A DNA stretch of 64,000 bases, taken from Henricia sp. BOLD:AAB3569. Taxonomy: Eukaryota > Echinodermata > Asteroidea > Spinulosida > Echinasteridae. Below the pieces are notes generated by a model that was not told the DNA's origin, did no database searches, and was given only the letters and a program-made list of their open reading frames with translations. The position numbers and the translations under genes are program-made. Below are positions 21,391-33,409 of this stretch, one piece after another; within the stretch, counting starts at the first letter, position 1; the number at the start of each line of letters is the position of its first letter. The stretch is from positions 496,001 to 560,000 of the forward strand of contig JBBELK010000010.1 of assembly GCA_037783545.1 (NCBI GenBank). Direction: 5' to 3'.

Positions 21391-22139
21391 TATATGGATG
21401 TACACAAGCATGTACAATATGCATACATCTGCACTAAACAGCATGTATTCTCAAAGTGAACTAAGTGAACTAACTGTTTTTTAACAATTTAATACTTTTA
21501 TAAAATCACGTTTTTAATATTAAATTTCATGACCACGAACGTTCGATTTATCAGAACGCAATTATTTTCCCATGTTACTATAGGCTTCTGATCATCATCT
21601 AAACTTTTTATGGGTGAATGTGGCTGCCTTAAAGTGTTTCTTTAATGTCATGCAGTACATTGGTCTGCATTTGTTATGGAATGTTGCAGATTTATTTTCC
21701 CCCTTCCATTGTTCAATTAACTGTATGCATGTTCCTGATAATTATAGACAAAAAAAAACAGTGCGTGTGCTTATTGGCCAGTAGGATAACACTTTGCCCG
21801 CCATAGAGATATGGGGTACTTAATATCCCACCATGGAAATAAAATAGAAGGCATGGGTTTTCTCAGTCCTTGGCCGTGGAAGAATAATCATCCCAGCACA
21901 TGAAGGCAGTACTGATCATCAGGATACTAATTATCCGACTACGTGTGGCAGGGCATGTGCAGTCATCTGGTCATCAGGAAAAAAGGAAACTTTTCTAATC
22001 AATCCTCTGGTCAGCGGGATAATATCTATCCCGCCTTGTTGAGCACAACTGATCCTTTTGTCAGTGGGATAAGCATCCCACAAAAAAAGCAGACCTTTAT
22101 CAGTCATCTTGGACAATCATGTTTTAGGTAGGTCTCGTG
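21391..22139. other. No gene seen
   Basis: AT-rich sequence grading into diverged minisatellite units (GTCAGCGGGATAA words from about 21960). Confidence 0.45.
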
Positions 22140-22900
22140 CAGTCATCTGATTAGCCGGACAATAATTTCCCAACCACATGGCAGAATCGGTTGTCTGGTA
22201 CATGGTCAGCCGGATAATAATTTTCCAACCACATGGCAGAATCGGTTGTCTGGTACATTTTTGTTTGTACCAGGATATAAAAAGCATGACAAATAAATTA
22301 CATGCACATATTACATCCATACAGATAAACACCGAGAAAGAAACATAACAGAAAACGATACCAAAATAGCTCCCGCAGGATTACCCAAATAATACATGGT
22401 CAGCCGGATAATAATTTTTCAACCACATGGCAGAATCGGTTGTCTGGTACATTTTTTTTTTTTATTTATTTATTTCATTTTCCAGGATATATAAATCAGA
22501 CAAATAAATTACACGCACATATTACATACATTAATAAACACTGAGAAGGAAACATAACATAAAACAATACCCAAATAGCTCCCGCAGGATTACCTAAAAG
22601 AAACAAATTTATATCGAATAATACATGGTCAGCCGGATAATAATGTCCTAACCACATGGCAGAATCGGTTGTCTGGTACATACATGGTCAGCCTTATAAT
22701 AATTGTCCAACCACATGGCAGAATCGGTTTTCTGCTACATGATCAGCCGGGAAATAATTATCCAACCGCAAGAAAGCAGAATCAAATGGTCCTCTGTTCA
22801 GAACCAAATTACCCCGCCACAAAAAGGCTGAGCTATTTCAGTCATGTCAGCCGGATAATAATTATCCAATAATTATAATTATTGTCAGCGGGGAAATCCA
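22140..22900 (+). repeat. Minisatellite, ~55-60-bp unit
   Basis: The unit TGGTCAGCCGGATAATAATT plus TCCAACCACATGGCAGAATC plus GGTTGTCTGGTACA occurs at about 22146, 22203, 22387, 22625, 22684 and 22739. Two longer spacers (22265-22385 and 22480-22620) are themselves copies of each other (CGCACATATTACAT, ATAGCTCCCGCAGGATTACC), so a composite unit was duplicated. Confidence 0.85.
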
Positions 22901-23116
22901 TGTACAATTAGCAAGACTTGTTAAACTGCCTGATTGGCTAAATATCACCCAAACCATAGTTGGTGCAGTCATGCGGTCAGCGGCATAACAAGCAAGTTTA
23001 AAGAATTTTGATTTCTGCGCACATTTAATAATTTAATAAGAATAATTGTCGTTCCATTAGGTTGGCGATACGGTGTCCATGTTACATCATAACACTTTTA
23101 AAACGTACATGTATCG

Positions 23117-23361
23117 GGGTCTTTCTATAAATTACGGGTCCAGTGTTGGTGTCCCCCGTTACATTTTACATCTTGTTTTTGTAAATTCAGGACACATTCT
23201 TTAAATACTTTCCATCTCAAAGAGTGAGTACATAAAGTACAATTCATACAAAATGGTTTAAAAGCCATTTTAATGATTTTTGTACGAAAAATAACACATA
23301 TCAGGTGTAACGGGGGACACCAAATGTCACACTTTTTGACCCCTAATTTATAGAAACACCC
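23117..23361. mobile_element. MITE with ~45-bp inverted ends
   Basis: GGGTCTTTCTATAAATTACG then GTGTCCCCCGTTACA at the left (23118-23163) is mirrored by TGTAACGGGGGACACCAA and AATTTATAGAAACACCC at the right (about 23306-23361). AT-rich centre, no coding. Confidence 0.75.
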
Positions 23362-24786
23362 ATTGGCCTATGTTCGTACTAGTCTTGTGAATTTTATGAG
23401 TCACCTAGTACTCACAAACACCAGCAGTTAAATAATATTGTAACGTTGACTCGAGCGGCCTAAAGTCTTCGCTGCAACTAATAAATAACAATAACGGACA
23501 CAATAAATGAAATAACTCTCTTGATGAAGCAATATGTCTCTGTGATAAAGATAATGGTTTATTTTGATTCCTTCTCTCTCTTGTCGATTAACTCCTTTCA
23601 ATCATTCGGTCTAATTCTTTCCTTTTTATTAACATTAATCTTAAAATCAAGCCCTGGGTTCGCAATTACTGACCTGTTCTCTGGATCTGTTCCTTTCTCC
23701 AAGCCAGCCAAATCACAACTCAACACGCAGCCTGAAAATGCCCACTGCTACGGCCTGTCGTCAGCACATGCTGTCCATGTGATCCCCACGCGGGGATCAC
23801 GCGCCGTGCACGTGTCCGGCACCGCTGGCGATGGCTTTGGAACTAGGTTAGCGATTGCGCCCCCTTGCGACTGTTTCGCCACATTACCTCCACCTTTAAG
23901 AAGGTGATGTGTCCTCACATCATAAAAACTTCCTTTTACTCAAATTTTACTACCAAAATTAAATAAACTGTTTGTTTTTCTCTTCAAAACTTTGACAAAA
24001 ACTCTTAACTTTAGACAAGACACATGGACTAAATTTATACACTTGAAAGCGAGGCTCTTTGGTTTCTCGAAAACAATATTAGTCAAACAAAATAGAAAGA
24101 TTTACAACTTTTCTTTAACACAAAAGAAAATGCAATGGATTTCAGGTTTCCTTCCCTAATCTTTTCTCTGGCAATTAATCTTTGGCAATTTTGACCCCTT
24201 TTTTTTTTTTTTTTTTTAAATATTGCAAACAACTTCAAAACTTTTCTTTATAAAAGATAACACTTAGAAAAAGGAACAGTTTATGACTATTCGTATCCAA
24301 ACTTTTCCGTAACTATACGCGAGACGACGTAGTCTTGATGCAAGACCGAGTTTACTGTTAGAGTTCGCGATCCCCACATTGTTCATTTTAGCCGCCAGAG
24401 GGCGTACCTACACTTACAACGTGAACTCGAAAACTCGGTCTTGATTACTCCGTAAGAAAAAAGTTCGATAACCTTTATAGAAGCACATGAATAATTAAAC
24501 AGCAAGGTCAAAAATTATGGGCGCCTGCGTAGAAGAGAAAGCGATGCCTCCATAAATAGGTCATGTGGGATGGTAACTTGCCGTGTACAGTACGTGTGCA
24601 GTGATTCACCGTGCCGCGCGAAAATGATATCGGGCCGTTTTCGTGCAGTGACCGTGGTGCATGGCCTGCCGAGAAGCGGCATTTCTCGGTACGAGTGCGC
24701 GCCCAGCCCAGCCCGGTGACTTCCTGTCCCCGGCCGGGGGTGCCTGTCCGTGTAGATTAAGACCCAATGCCATGGCCAAAACATTG
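23362..24786. other. No confident gene; possible LTR remnant
   Basis: One frame at 23521-23907 is open but unrecognised. TGTAACGTTGACTCGAGCGG at 23440 and TACAACGTGAACTC at 24415 could bound an LTR-like segment, but no primer-binding site, duplicate LTR or coding region was found. A T-run is at 24199-24218. Confidence 0.35.
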
Positions 24787-25300
24787 AACAATGTTGGACA
24801 ACAGTGGGAAAAAATTTAAAAATCATGAAAATTTCTCTCTCTTAGTTTTTACACCATGGTTTTTACAACCAAACTAACATTTTCATGGTTTTATAACAAT
24901 GGAAATCCAGGCTGCAATGGGGGCCTAAAATCAGACATGTCATAATTTTATTTCTCATTTTTATCATCAAACTTGTTCTAACATGCATTGTTTATTTTTC
25001 ATTTAATACAAAATAAAGACGTTTATAGTGGTCGGATATGGCATTCAACCTAAAAATTCAAATTATTTCTGCACTTGAAGTGAAATATTGAACTAATGAA
25101 TCAGACAATGTTGACGAACATTTCTTTGGACAATGTTGGACAGAAGTGGGAAAAATTTAAAAATCATGAAAATTTCTGTATTATTTTTTTACACCATGGT
25201 TTTTACAACCAAACTAACATTTTACGTGGTTTTATAACAATGGAAATTCAGGCTGGGGGCCTAAAATTAGACATGTCATAATTTTATTTCTCATTTTTAT
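24787..25300 (+). repeat. Two ~175-bp direct copies, 338 bp apart
   Basis: ACAATGTTGGACAACAGTGG followed by GAAAAAATTTAAAAATCATG to ATTTCTCATTTTTATCA occurs at 24787-24963 and 25125-25300 with small differences, including loss of a few bases after CAGGCTG in the second copy. Confidence 0.9.
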
Positions 25301-26949
25301 CACATTACGAATTTCTCCCATTTAAACGAATCCGAGTTGGAGCTTTCTAACTCGGAAATAGCGCATCGCATTCAAAAGTGACAGCTGTCCCCAGCGGACA
25401 TAATTGTAATAGCCCCTTGTGGGTCACAGCCAAGGTAGTAATAGCCTATTGACCTCTATAAGTGTACAGTGTGCCACATGGGTAATGGAATTAACTGGTT
25501 TTTTTTATCCACTGATGGTAGTTACATGTGGTTGCTGCAATAACCACCAGCTTCATGCGTAGGAATATAAAAATAAGAAAACGTGGAAATTAAGTCATTA
25601 TCACTAAGTTAAATTTAATAATCTATATGTTAATTTTGTTGGGTCCAAACAACTCGGTCATGTCTCAGAGTTTGGGTGGCATTTTTATCACTTAGGCCTA
25701 CATGTAGCAGGAAAAGCACAAAAGTGTGAAGTACATGTACGTTGCTAATTGAAATGGTTTAAGGACTGATTTACATAGTACACAGGGAGTCACTCGTGCC
25801 ATTCATACCTGTTAAGCATAATGTATTTGACACAATGTATGGTTTGACCAGGGTAGTAGAAAAGTTGTTGAACCTTGAACTCCAAAAAAAAATTGTCCGA
25901 AAGACACAAGGCACAACAACTAAAACAAAGCACACCTTCAATGAAGCAACTTATCGACAATTTAGTTTCAAATATCAATAAAATGAGTATCCGACAAGGC
26001 AATTTTCAAATTAATTTTAATAAAAGCGGAAAACAAGAACCCATCAGTCTTAGCAAAGATCTTGCATTATAATTAGTCCTGTTCCACTTGGGAGAAAAGC
26101 AATTTTCCCATGTTATGAAAATGTTGTCCCCAACAAATTGGAACAGCATTTATGTAATGTATGACATTTTAAAGACAGATCCAGAACCACAATTGTTACT
26201 AGTAAAACTTCAAGGCTCTGACGTTCCGTACTTTCTTGTATTTTTCACAGATTAAACGTCTCTCAATCCAATTTGTCTGTCCTCTTCCCAATTTATTTGA
26301 ATACAGAATATTATATATGGGGGATACAGTACGAAAACAACCTTTTATAGCTCCATATGCTTTAAATAAGAAACATGCAGTGTGTTTCTATCAATTGCTC
26401 TGTAAGCATAGGCCTATACCTGGGGAAAATAGAACCAGAACCACGCAGATTTTCCCATGTACGTTTTCAAACTGAGCGGGTGGAGAGCGCACTTCAACTA
26501 TATGAGTCGCCATTATTTTCAACACACGACTTAGCCTTTAGTCAAGGCGTCCGTGGCGAGGTTTGTTTTGTGCACTGTTTTGCTAGCGCTTGAGGAAAGA
26601 CTAACATTCATACTGCAGACTGTTCGCCCCGAACGCCTTTACCAAAGCGTATATGTGACCTTCGTGCTGAATAATTCAACAGCAACGGAGGTGGTGAATT
26701 ATTCATAAATTGTAACCAACCAGCGGCGGGGAGCTTCTGGAATCATCCATATAAATATAGGTAGCATTCACGAAAAAAGCGAAAGTTATTATTCGTACCA
26801 GGAAAACAAAATACAAGAAACATGATTAGTCAAAGTTCTATAGAGTAACTCCACATAAATTTATTAACCATTTTTAAAGTTATAAAATCTCGCTAAACAA
26901 TGCTTTTCGTGTGGCAAACAAAACACCGCGCGTAGGCCTAGTACGCGAA
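25301..26949. other. No gene seen
   Basis: Several 60-80 codon frames (for example 26236-26475) with no recognisable domain or clean splice signals. Confidence 0.4.
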
Positions 26950-27075
26950 ACGGGACAAGTCGTCCCCGAGTCAACTCGCTCCCCTCAATTAACACCTAGG
27001 TCAAGTCATCCCCAGGTCAAGTCGTCCCCGAGACAAGTCGTTCCTGGCTCAAGTCGTCCTCGAGACAAGTCGTCC
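26950..27075 (+). repeat. CAAGTCGTCCCCGAG minisatellite
   Basis: About eight units of 13-16 bases: GACAAGTCGTCCCCGAG, GTCAAGTCATCCCCAG, GACAAGTCGTTCCTGG and GACAAGTCGTCC. It resembles the CAAGTCAACTCGGACC array at 62510. Confidence 0.8.
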
Positions 27076-27299
27076 TTAATTGCACCCCGTGTACAAAACC
27101 TATAGCCCATCCATATGACAATTAATTTGAACAAAATCCGACTTTTCTCCTAGGTTTTTCTCAAGTTGCAAGGATAATCGGTTTGGGCCTGTCGATATTT
27201 TGTATTTGGAAGCAAAAATTTCAAGATCTACAAGCACAAATTTCACTGTTCAATTTTGCTGAGATTACCTGCAACTTTTTATACGATATATCGCAAAGT

Positions 27300-28790
27300 G
27301 GGAGGGTTACGTAAAACACAGCTTTTCGAAGATTGACATGGAGTATCGTAAGTGGTCGTGGCTTGTCGCAGCTAGATGTTGTTGATTTGTACTGTCATCG
27401 TAACTAAATCTTAAGGAATTGTAATGAATCGCACAATGCGTAATCATGATCGCAGACATTTGTATGTTTCTGAACAAGTCGCAGATGTCGTAGATTCGCA
27501 CTGTCATCGTAAGGAATCGTAATGAATCGCAGACATTTATATACTGAAAATGCATATATCGTTACAATACGATAAGCGATAAGCGTTACAATTTTCTAAG
27601 ATTTGTAACAAAATGATCGACTGTCTGCAACACGCGTCATCGTAAGAAATCATAACAAATATTAAGGAATCGTAACAAATAGTTAGGAATCGTAATGAAT
27701 CGCACAATGTGTGATCATGATCGCAGACATTCGTATGTATCTGAACAAGTCACAGATGTCGTTGATTCGTACTGTCATTGTAAGGAATCGTAAGGAATCG
27801 CAGACGATCGTATACTGAAAATGCATTTATCGTTACAATACGATAAGCGCTAAGCGTTACAATTTTCTAAGGTTTAATTGTAACAAAATGATCGACTGTC
27901 TGAACAACACGCAGATGTCGTCACAGTAGACTTGTACTGCGTCATCGTAAGAAATCATAACAAATATTAAGGAATCGTAACAAATAGTAAGGAATCGTAA
28001 TGAATCGCACAATGTGTGATCATGATCGCAGACATTCGTATATGTATCTGAACAAGTCGCAGATGTCGCTGATTCGTACTGTCATTGTAAGGAATCGTAA
28101 GGAATCGCAGACATTGATCGTATACTGAAAATGCATTTATCTTTACAATACCATAAGCGCTAAGCGTTACAATTTTCTAAGATTTGTAACAAAATGATCG
28201 ACTGTCTGAACAACACGCAGATGTCGTCACAGTAGATTTGTACTGCGTCATCGTAAGAAATCATAACAAATATTAAGGAATCGTAACAAATAGTAAGGAA
28301 TCGTAATGAATCGCACAATGTGTGATCATGATCGCAGACATTCGTATGTATCTGAACAAGTCGCAGATGTCGCGTAGATTCGTACTGTCATTGTAAGGAA
28401 TCGCAGACATTCGTATACTGAAAATGCATAAATCTTTACAATATACGATAAGCGCTAAGCGTTAACATTTTCTAAGATTTGTAACAAAATGATCGACCGT
28501 CTGAACAATTAACACGCAGATGTCGTCACAGTAGATTTGTACTGCGTCATCGTAAGAAATCATAACAAATATTAAGGAATCGTAACAAATAGTAAGGAAT
28601 CGTAATGAATCGCACAATGTGTGCTCATGATCATGATCGCAGACATTCGTATACTGAAAATGCATTTATCTTTACAATACGATAAGCGCTAATTAAGTGT
28701 TAACATTTTCTAAGATTTGTAACAAAATGACTGTCTGTGAACAACCCGCAGATGTCGTAACAGTAGATTTGTACTGCGTCATCGTAACCC
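27300..28790 (+). repeat. Satellite, ~240-306-bp unit with nested short repeats
   Basis: The anchor GTAACAAAATGATCGACTGT starts at 27605, 27880, 28186, 28481 and (shortened) 28719; spacing 275, 306, 295 and 238. Each unit contains internal repeats of GGAATCGTAA, GAATCGCAGACATTCGTA and TCGCAGATGTCG. The array ends at the junction with the next satellite. Confidence 0.93.
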
Positions 28791-28794
28791 AGTG

Positions 28795-29885
28795 CGCAAG
28801 CCACCGACGGACCGCCGTCGGCTGGGAAGCGGCCGGTCGGCATCGGCACAGCCGACCAAAAACCACCGGCGGTCCGCCGGTGGCTTGCAAGTGGCATGCG
28901 AACAGCGTTTTACCGCTCCCGAGCCACCAGCGGGCCACTAGCGGTATCCAGCGGCAAACCACCAGTGGTCTGCCGCTCCTAAATCGCCAGCGGCCCACTA
29001 GTGGTAGCCATCGGCGAACCACCAGTGGTTTGCCGCTCCTAAACCGCTGGTGGACCACTAGCGGTAGCCAGCGGCAAACCGCCAGTGATCTGCCGCTCCT
29101 AAACCGCCAGCGGACCACTAGCGGTAGCCATCGCGAAACCACTAGTGGCCTGCCACTCCTAAACCGCCAGTGGATCACTAGCGGTAGCCAGCGGCAAACC
29201 GCCAGTGATCTGCCGCTCCTAAACCGCCAGCGGACCACTAGCGGTAGCCATCGCGAAACCACCAGTGGCCTGCCACTCTAAAACCGCCAGTGGACCACTA
29301 ACGGTAGCCATCGCGAAACCACCAGTGGCCTGCCATTTCTAAACCGCCAGTGGACCACTAGCAGTAGCCATCGCGGAACCACCAGTGGTCTGCCACTCTA
29401 AAACTGCCAGTGGACCACTAGCGGTAGCTATCGCGAAACCACCAGTGGCCTACCGCTCCTAAACCGCCACCGGACCACTAACGGTAGCCATCGCGAAACC
29501 ACCAGTGGCCTGCCGCTCCTAAACCGCCACCAGACCACTAACGGTAGCCATCGGCAAAGCGCCAGTGGTCTGCCACTCTAAAACCTCCAGTGGACCACTG
29601 GCGGTAGCCATTGCGAAACCATGCACCAGTGGTCTGCCAATCTAAAACCGCCAGTGGACCACTAGCGGTAGCCATCGGCAAACCGCCAGTGGTCTGCCCC
29701 TACTAAACCGCCAGCGGACCCTTAGCGGTAGCCATCGTGAAACCACCAGTGGCCTGCCGCTCCTAAACCGCCACCGGACCACTGACGGTAGCAATCGCGA
29801 AACCACCAGTGGCCTGCCGCTCCTAAACCGCCACCGGGCCACTAACGGCGAACCACCATGCAGTGATTCCACTTCTAAACCCCCT
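28795..29885 (+). repeat. 60-bp satellite of CCACTAGCGG/CCACCAGTGG words
   Basis: About 17-18 units with an almost exact 60-base period. A typical unit is AAACCGCCAGCGGACCACTA then GCGGTAGCCATCGCGAAACC then ACCAGTGGCCTGCCGCTCCT. Each unit holds four GC-rich near-palindromic words. It directly abuts the preceding satellite at about 28790. Because 60 is a multiple of three, frames of 189 and 194 codons are open on both strands; I do not consider them genes. Confidence 0.95.
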
Positions 29886-31339
29886 AGCTAGGGCATGATG
29901 TCTGCATGGACTAGCTGCACTCTTAAACCGACCCCGATACAGAAACATTATTTTGGGAAACGCACGATCACCAGAAACCACAGGGTTCAAGTTGCTAAGT
30001 GTATTGAGTACAAATTTAGTAAAGCTTTCATGGTACGTTGTCGTTTTCTACCAATGAACGACGTACTTCGAGTACCGACTGAAACTTTTGAGTACAGTAT
30101 TTCCTTGATCAATATTTCACTGAACACAAACTACAAATTTTAGTATGTATCTATAATTCCTCAACGATCACAGCAATCACCCATATGTACTGCACGCGTG
30201 TACAGGCTATAGGTACACGTGGTCAGTACGTGATCAGAAGCTATATAGGCGAATCCGATTTACCAGACTCTTCTGGGTCATAAGGTCAATGAATCAATCT
30301 AGCGAGTTAAGCGACCGTTAACATGCGCGCGCTAAATTTGTCTCTGAGAAACGTCGTTGCACGGTACGTAAGGTTACAAGTGCACCCACCACAGCACTCT
30401 TTCTATCTTCGAACTACATTTATAGCATGGAGGATGTTTATAGCTACCAGGACCTACCCGACCGATTGCTTCAAACAAGTACTATACGAAAGGAAAACAA
30501 TGAAGAATTCTTCAAAATTCGTTTGTGTATCGAAGGTATGTTCATCAAGTATTGTTTAAGAGTTTTTACACTGATAGCTGAGACCGACATTGGCATGCCC
30601 GACTGGGCCAAGGGGGTAAACAAAAGTTGAAAAATTTATATCTCATTTAACGTTCAAATAATTTTCGACAGTAGAAAGATTTTTGTGAATAAAAAACGAG
30701 CCAACAATCTTTGGAGAGAAAGGAGAAAGACATTATAAGTATTTTTTTTTCAGTGTACTTTTTGTATGATTTCCTAGGCTAGGGCGGAGAGCCGGAAAGG
30801 CCTATTTTATGACTTGTGTACGACTGGCAAATCTTGCAGTGAACATACAGGACAGTAAAATTAGAATTTGTATTATGGGAACCTGTATTATCTGCTGTAC
30901 CTGTAAAACAATTATAGACGATCTTTCTTGCATGTGCACCCTTTACGTTGCACTATGGCTGCAATGCATTTAATCGCTAAGTGCATTGGCTGAACGTCCT
31001 TGGTTGAGCCAGCCTTCCTCCATGGTTGAGCGTCCTTGGTGTGTAGCCAAACCGCAGAGTTCCATTCACAGGCGTTTTATTGTTCTAGACCTATTAATTA
31101 CGCACAGCTGCTGTGACAGGTACATACACAATAGACCATATATATCTACGCATATATGATGTTTAAATTATTAACTTATTTTTACATTCCAGCAACTGTG
31201 GTCTCAACTGGGCTTAACTCGGAAATACAAGTGGCCGCTCCACCAATTAATGAGGTCGGGGAGATTGCAAACGCTTGTGGATCGAACGCCACGGAGGTAT
31301 ATAGACGTAGTTTTTTTGAGATACAACGAATGCATCCCA
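29886..31339. other. No gene recognised
   Basis: Frames at 29895-30143 and 30323-30559 are open but unrecognised. The sequence is otherwise of ordinary composition. Confidence 0.4.
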
Positions 31340-32917
31340 GCAAACACAATAACATTGTAATAACATTTTTAAAATGTTTCCGAAAATGTTATAGCAATGT
31401 TTCCAAAAAATGTTTTTTTAACATTAAAATGTGTGGTTTTAGAAACGTTATAATAACATTTGGACACAACATCGTGAAAACGTTTTTATAACGTTTTATT
31501 AACAGTTTCAAAACATCATGGAAATGTTTTTAAAATGTTTATCAAACGTCGTAAGAACGTTTTAACAATGTTATAGCAATGTTTCCAAAAAAAAATTTTT
31601 TTTAACATTAAAATGTGTGGTTTTAAAAACATTGTAATAACATTTGGACACAACATCGTGAAAATGTTTTTATAACGTTTTATTAACATTGTCAAAACAT
31701 CACGGAAATGTTTTTGAAATGTTTATCAAACGTCGTAAGAACGTTTTAACAATGTTATAGCAATGTTTTCGAATAATGTTTTTTTAACATTAAAATGTGT
31801 GGTTTTAAAAACGTTGCAATAACATTTGGACACAACATCGCGAAAATGTTTTTATAACGTTTTATTAACATTGTCAAAACATCACGGAAATGTTTTTGAA
31901 ATGTTTATCAAACGCCGTAAGAACGTTTTAACAATGTTATAGCAATGTTTCCAAAAAAATGTTTTTTTAACATTAAAATGTGTGGTTTTAAAAACGTTGT
32001 AATAACATTTGGACACAACATCGTGAAAATGTTTTTATAACGTTTTATTAACATTGTCAAAACATCACGGAAATGTTGTTAAAATGTAAAAAGACGTAAT
32101 TTCCAAGACGTCGTTTCCTGACACCTCATACATTACTCATACATTACTTAACATTACATGACTCATACACTACTCATACACTACTCATACACTACTCATA
32201 CATTACACATACATTACACTACTCATACATTACATACACTACTCATACATTAGCTTTATGCGCGACTTCTATTTATGCTCCACAAAAACCTGCACCCTGT
32301 AACCATGGTTGGCACACACCTACTAACCGAATACCAAATGTAATTATAATCTCTCGCCACTTTGAGTTTGTTCATCCCCGACAATTGCCAATTTGTCTAT
32401 TATCAAGCAAAAACCCATTTACAAACATCAAAACAACTGCCAAAACTGAAGCCAATTAGCCTTTTTACACGGTAAATCTGTTAAGTTAAATGTAATCCCA
32501 CAATGCATTGCAGTTTTTAACAGCTAGAAAAAGACGTTTATAAGACGTCATTAAAATGTTTTTATAACGTTTTATTAACATTGTCAAAACATCACGGAAA
32601 TGTTTTTGAAATGTTTATCAAACGTCGTAAGAACGTTTTAACAATGTTATAGCAATGTTTTCGAATAATGTTTTTTTAACATTAAAATGTGTGGTTTTAA
32701 AAACGTTGCAATAACATTTGGACACAACATCGTGAAAATGTTTTTATAACGTTTTATTAGCATTGTCAAAACATCACGGAAATGTTTTTGAAATGTTTAT
32801 CAAACGCCGTAAGAACGTTTTAACAATGTTATAGCAATGTTTCCGAAAAATGTTTTTTTAACATTAAAATGTGTGGTTTTAAAAACGTTGTAAAAACATT
32901 TGGACACAACATCGTAA
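31340..32917 (+). repeat. AACGTT-rich tandem array, 183-bp unit
   Basis: The anchor TTATAGCAATG is at 31389, 31571, 31755 and 31937 (spacing 182-184), with two more units at about 32545-32917. The intervening 32096-32540 is unrelated except for AAGACGT-containing edges and holds a CATACATTACTCATACACTA microsatellite at 32120-32250. Units are rich in AACGTT, AACATT and AATGTT words. The left edge carries ATCCCAGCAAACACAATAAC. Confidence 0.92.
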
Positions 32918-33005
32918 AGGGATTAAGTGCCTTGCCCAGGGACACAGACACGTTGGTCGAATTGGGGCTCGAACCCCCAACCTCTGGTTGGGAGTCCCGC
33001 TTCAT
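32917..33005 (-). repeat. tRNA-derived SINE-like fragment
   Basis: The minus strand reads GGGACTCCCAACCAGAGGTT then GGGGGTTCGAGCCCC, resembling the anticodon-arm and T-arm half of a tRNA. It is followed by GTCCCTGGGCAAGGCACTTA, a motif of widespread SINE-like repeats in aquatic animals. There is no D-arm half, so this is not a tRNA gene. Confidence 0.55.
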
Positions 33006-33187
33006 ACCCACTTCAGTTTAAAGTTGCATTGCCCGTGTTTCGGTGAAAGGATTAAAAAAATTAATTTACACAAGCGAACGAATTTAGAAAGCTTACGTGT
33101 CTCTGTAACGAAAAATATCAAAAACTTAAATTTCCGACGTCGTGAATTGGAGATACAAGCCTTTTTCTTGAAACGTGCTTCACATGT

Positions 33188-33257
33188 TGTACATGTGCGC
33201 GTACGCTCATATGTACATAGTATGTGTACAATGTACACATGTACGCGCACATGTACA
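33188..33257. repeat. TGTACATGTGCGCGTAC palindrome
   Basis: TTGTACATGTGCGCGTACGC at 33188 is mirrored by CATGTACGCGCACATGTACA at about 33237-33257; the middle is also built of GTACAT words. Confidence 0.7.
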
Positions 33258-33409
33258 TTTACGTCATAACCCTGTCGATTAAATGACCTGCCAGCCTTTT
33301 AATCATTTCTTATTTTTAATCGACTGGCATTAATCCTTGACGGATTTTTACGTTCTTGGTACCAAATGAAAGCTGATAACTTTTTCTATTCTAGAAAAAT
33401 ACCTATTTA

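Noticed and set aside
23440..24428. Possible solo LTR
   Set aside because: TGTAACG and TACAACG edges are suggestive, but there is no target duplication, primer site or partner LTR.
28693..29281. 189- and 194-codon frames on opposite strands
   Set aside because: They translate the 60-bp satellite; both strands are open at once, as expected from the repeat.
32917..33005. Possible tRNA gene
   Set aside because: Only the anticodon/T-arm half is recognisable, with no D-arm, and it is followed by a SINE motif.
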